Source of the DNA: Rubellicoccus peritrichatus
GTDB lineage: Bacteria > Verrucomicrobiota > Verrucomicrobiia > Opitutales > Cerasicoccaceae
NCBI RefSeq assembly: GCF_033100135.1
Contig: NZ_CP136920.1
Span: 496,001-560,000, forward strand
Direction of reading: 5' to 3'
DNA: 64,000 nucleotides
The notes under the pieces are model-generated. The model ran no database searches. It was not told the origin of the DNA and saw only the letters and a list, made by a program, of their open reading frames with translations. The position numbers were made by a program, and so were the translations under genes. Every line of letters begins with the position of its first letter. Positions within the stretch are counted from its first letter, which is position 1. Below, one piece after another: positions 61,849 through 64,000 of this stretch.

Positions 61849-63486
61849 TTAAAGGGGTTTTTCAGGATTTGTAACCAGTGTAAACTTAAACTGCAGGATA
61901 CGGGGCACAGTATTGTCAAACTTGATGTCTGCGACAGAGTTGATAAAGTCAGAACCTTGGAAACGTTCAAGAAGAGAGTTAACACGTGATGCTGCCGATT
62001 GAGCACTTTTAGTTGGATTATCAGGATCAAAATCCTTGATCAGCATTCTTCCTGACAATTCAAGTCGGTTTCCTGAGGATCGATTGAGATTCAAATCCTC
62101 AAGCCAAACGTCTTGAACGTCTTGTAGCTGCTCCTGAAGATCAGAAAAGAAAATAATCCAGTTTGAACGTGAATTAACAAGTGTTTCCAAGCTGGCAATG
62201 TCCTTACGGATTGCCTCAGCTTTTCCAGTATTTGCAACAATTTCGCCATGAAGCGATTGCAACCCAGGTACACGCGCCTGTAGCTCCTTCGCATCTTTTT
62301 GCACAGCACCAGAAGTTTGCGAATATGCCAAAATCGGTGGTACTGTTGCCAATGCCAATGCTGCTGCTGCCACCACGAGAAACGGTTTTTTCTTCTCGAA
62401 GGCCATTTCACTGGCAAGCGACTGTGGAAGCAAATTGATGCTGACAGGATCGGTAAGCACGTTGCGTGATGCCTCACCAACGGCTTCGGAGAGATTAAAA
62501 CGATGGCTTTCCAGTAAGGCCGTATCAACACCACTACCGATTGCGACTTTTTCAAAACAATTGAAGTAGTCTACGTTTACTTTCTGAGTTTCACTGAGGT
62601 ATTCAGAAAGCCCGGGAAGTAATGAACCACGCCCTGCCAGAAGAATTCGAACGGGGGCCTTGGTTCCTTTTTGGCGGCGATAATTGACAATCGAACGGGT
62701 AATTTCCTGGCTCAAACGCTTTTGAAAAGCCTGGGCATTGTTCTGCAAAATCTGAACACTTGGGTGATCCGGTTCATAGCTGGTTTGACCACCAAAAAAG
62801 GCTGTTTTGATCTGCTCAGCCTCCTGGAATGGCTTTCCGAGATTATCCGCCAGGTTCTGAGTCAGCGAATTACCGCCAAGGGCAATATTCCGAACGAAGA
62901 AACCTGATTCATTAACGAAAAGTAAATTCGATGCACGTGCACCAATGTTGATGAGCAAGGTATCTTCGCTATCATCACCGTAGTTGGCACGGTAAGCATT
63001 ATAATCCAGAATGGAGGACGCCTGAACACTTTCGGTGACAAGGCCTTCCCGCCCCATTGTCTGGCAAAAGCGATTAATGACTTCTGACTTAATGGCAATG
63101 AGCAAAACCTCAGTTTCCACTCCATCATCAGCGATCACCTGGTTATCCCAAACAACCTCCGAGAGTGGATAAGGAATATTCTGCTGTGCCTCAAAAGCAA
63201 TAATCTGCTGCTGCTTCGCCTTTTCGACGTGAGGAACTTTTATACTCTTCGTCAGTAGCTGATAACCGGGCGCAATCAAAGTTGCTTTGCCCTTATAGCC
63301 GCTACTGGTCAGTGATTTTACCGCTTGAACCGTGGCATGAAGCCAATCGTCTTCAATGGAGAAATCATATTCCAGATCAACCGCCTGAAAATCATCAAGG
63401 GTAAGTGAGCCATTGTTAGTGCTATAGTACGAGGCCGAAACATGGCTTGCACCGCAGTTAACAATCAGGGATTTGGAGGAACTCAT
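61849..63486 (-). CDS. PilM-PilN fusion protein (Amuc_1101-like)
   Basis: A 545-residue protein that joins two partners of the type IV pilus platform. Residues 1-345 are an actin-like PilM (LIVNCGASHVSASYY, TLLINIGARASNLLFV, ILLAGRGSLLPGL). Residues 348-545 have the plan of PilN: the PilM-binding peptide SINLLPQSL (349-357), a membrane helix (368-388), a coiled coil and a periplasmic beta domain (SGNRLELSGRMLIKDF). In most bacteria PilN's INLLP peptide docks into PilM from a separate gene. Here the docking is covalent. It begins at ATG 63486. Confidence 0.82.
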   Translation of the reverse strand: MSSSKSLIVNCGASHVSASYYSTNNGSLTLDDFQAVDLEYDFSIEDDWLHATVQAVKSLTSSGYKGKATLIAPGYQLLTKSIKVPHVEKAKQQQIIAFEAQQNIPYPLSEVVWDNQVIADDGVETEVLLIAIKSEVINRFCQTMGREGLVTESVQASSILDYNAYRANYGDDSEDTLLINIGARASNLLFVNESGFFVRNIALGGNSLTQNLADNLGKPFQEAEQIKTAFFGGQTSYEPDHPSVQILQNNAQAFQKRLSQEITRSIVNYRRQKGTKAPVRILLAGRGSLLPGLSEYLSETQKVNVDYFNCFEKVAIGSGVDTALLESHRFNLSEAVGEASRNVLTDPVSINLLPQSLASEMAFEKKKPFLVVAAAALALATVPPILAYSQTSGAVQKDAKELQARVPGLQSLHGEIVANTGKAEAIRKDIASLETLVNSRSNWIIFFSDLQEQLQDVQDVWLEDLNLNRSSGNRLELSGRMLIKDFDPDNPTKSAQSAASRVNSLLERFQGSDFINSVADIKFDNTVPRILQFKFTLVTNPEKPL

Positions 63487-63578
63487 GAAAAAGAAAAATG
63501 ATGCTTATCGAAACTGACTGAGGTTGAAGCAAGGAAAATAGACCCCAGACAACAATCCTATATCACTTAAAATGCGAT

Positions 63579-64000
63579 TTACTGCTGTTCTTTTCGAATA
63601 AATGCAGCTGGTTCACGCTGATCGATGTAAGGATTGGGCGAAAGGTAGGTTGGAACCAGAATTCCGTCGGTTTCCGACAGCTTCCCGGAGGCTTGAGATT
63701 TGAAACCGTTGATGGAATCCAAGTTGGTAAATCCGGAAGAAAAACTTTTCTTGTTGTCGACAAGGAGATTGAGCTGCTGCCCATTGACCTCTAACTCAAC
63801 TATCCAGTACTTCGGCTCTTTCGGCAAATTGTCTCTTTGCACAACGTCATATGGCATCCAAAAGGCGATTTCCTTCTTTTTGCCAGTTTCAAGAGTCACA
63901 AGAGTCGCCTCTGCCTGATAAAAGGTAAAGGGGCTGGCCCCCTTACTTTCATATCCGAGCGTCAAGGTGACAGTGATATTGTCGACATAGCGAGGATTCG
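63579..64000 (-). CDS. Amuc_1102-like protein, partial
   Basis: The frame is open beyond the right edge, so the N-terminus is missing; 140 codons are visible. The start of the visible part, NPRYVDNITVTLTLGYESKG, continues into a beta-rich domain and ends with a short tail PAAFIRKEQQ. In Akkermansia a protein of this kind (Amuc_1102) opens the same gene order. The recognition rests mainly on gene order and length, so the function stays open. It is 92 bp upstream of the PilM-PilN gene. Confidence 0.6.
   Translation of the reverse strand, partial: NPRYVDNITVTLTLGYESKGASPFTFYQAEATLVTLETGKKKEIAFWMPYDVVQRDNLPKEPKYWIVELEVNGQQLNLLVDNKKSFSSGFTNLDSINGFKSQASGKLSETDGILVPTYLSPNPYIDQREPAAFIRKEQQ

Overview
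The window looks like a chromosomal segment of a heterotrophic, probably aquatic member of Verrucomicrobiota, most likely class Opitutae (Puniceicoccales or Opitutales type). The pointers are several PEP-CTERM proteins, LacI-type regulators beside carbohydrate-related genes, H-x-DG-style pseudopilins, a DUF1592/DUF1552 pair with a PA14 protein, and a five-gene pilus-like cluster matching the order of Akkermansia Amuc_1098-Amuc_1102. These are family-level recognitions made by eye; no database search was run.

Layout, left to right. 1-3.3 kb: an RND efflux operon (TetR regulator, outer-membrane factor, adaptor cut by the left edge). 3.5-7.2 kb: a DsbD-type disulfide reductase, a small lipoprotein, a small membrane protein with an in-frame stop, and tRNA-Tyr. 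7.3-9.5 kb: a receiver-only response regulator and a TPR membrane protein. 9.5-15 kb: a LacI regulator, a PEP-CTERM protein, a GH99-like lipoprotein, a 299-bp element with terminal inverted repeats, a secreted two-module protein and a pseudopilin. An identical 15-bp palindromic site lies in front of lacI and in front of the pseudopilin gene. 15-24 kb: an acyltransferase/acyl-ligase fusion, a lipase-like hydrolase, serA, a VOC protein, a MazG-like pyrophosphohydrolase and an HTH-metallo-beta-lactamase fusion. 24-30 kb: DUF1592, DUF1552 and PA14 genes, rlmH and a 50-aa lipoprotein. 30-36 kb: a YfhO-like membrane protein, an ECF sigma factor, an SDR and two tandem PEP-CTERM paralogues with a decayed SDR fragment between them.

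36-48 kb is mostly housekeeping: lysS, a Lol-type ABC exporter, a LacI regulator facing an unknown gene, a methyltransferase/carotenoid-type pair, rpmB, mscS, a VanZ-like gene and a ligA that lacks the usual zinc-finger cysteines. 48-54 kb: a 39-aa membrane protein behind a strong palindrome, an apparent hisG-aguB-methyltransferase-aguA operon (agmatine to putrescine plus the first step of histidine synthesis), bcp, an OmpR-type regulator and a stand-alone 5'-3' exonuclease.

54-64 kb is the most distinctive part. It is a minus-strand cluster of an Amuc_1102-like protein (cut by the right edge), a PilM-PilN fusion, Amuc_1100-like and Amuc_1099-like membrane proteins, a TPR-bearing secretin, and an 880-aa secreted multidomain protein with a Trp/Tyr-rich C-terminal region. 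It looks like an envelope-spanning pilus or secretion machine with a candidate client.

A second recurring theme is a set of intergenic inverted repeats whose arms are made of degenerate units of about 9 nt. They occur at several gene borders and belong to at least four sequence families.
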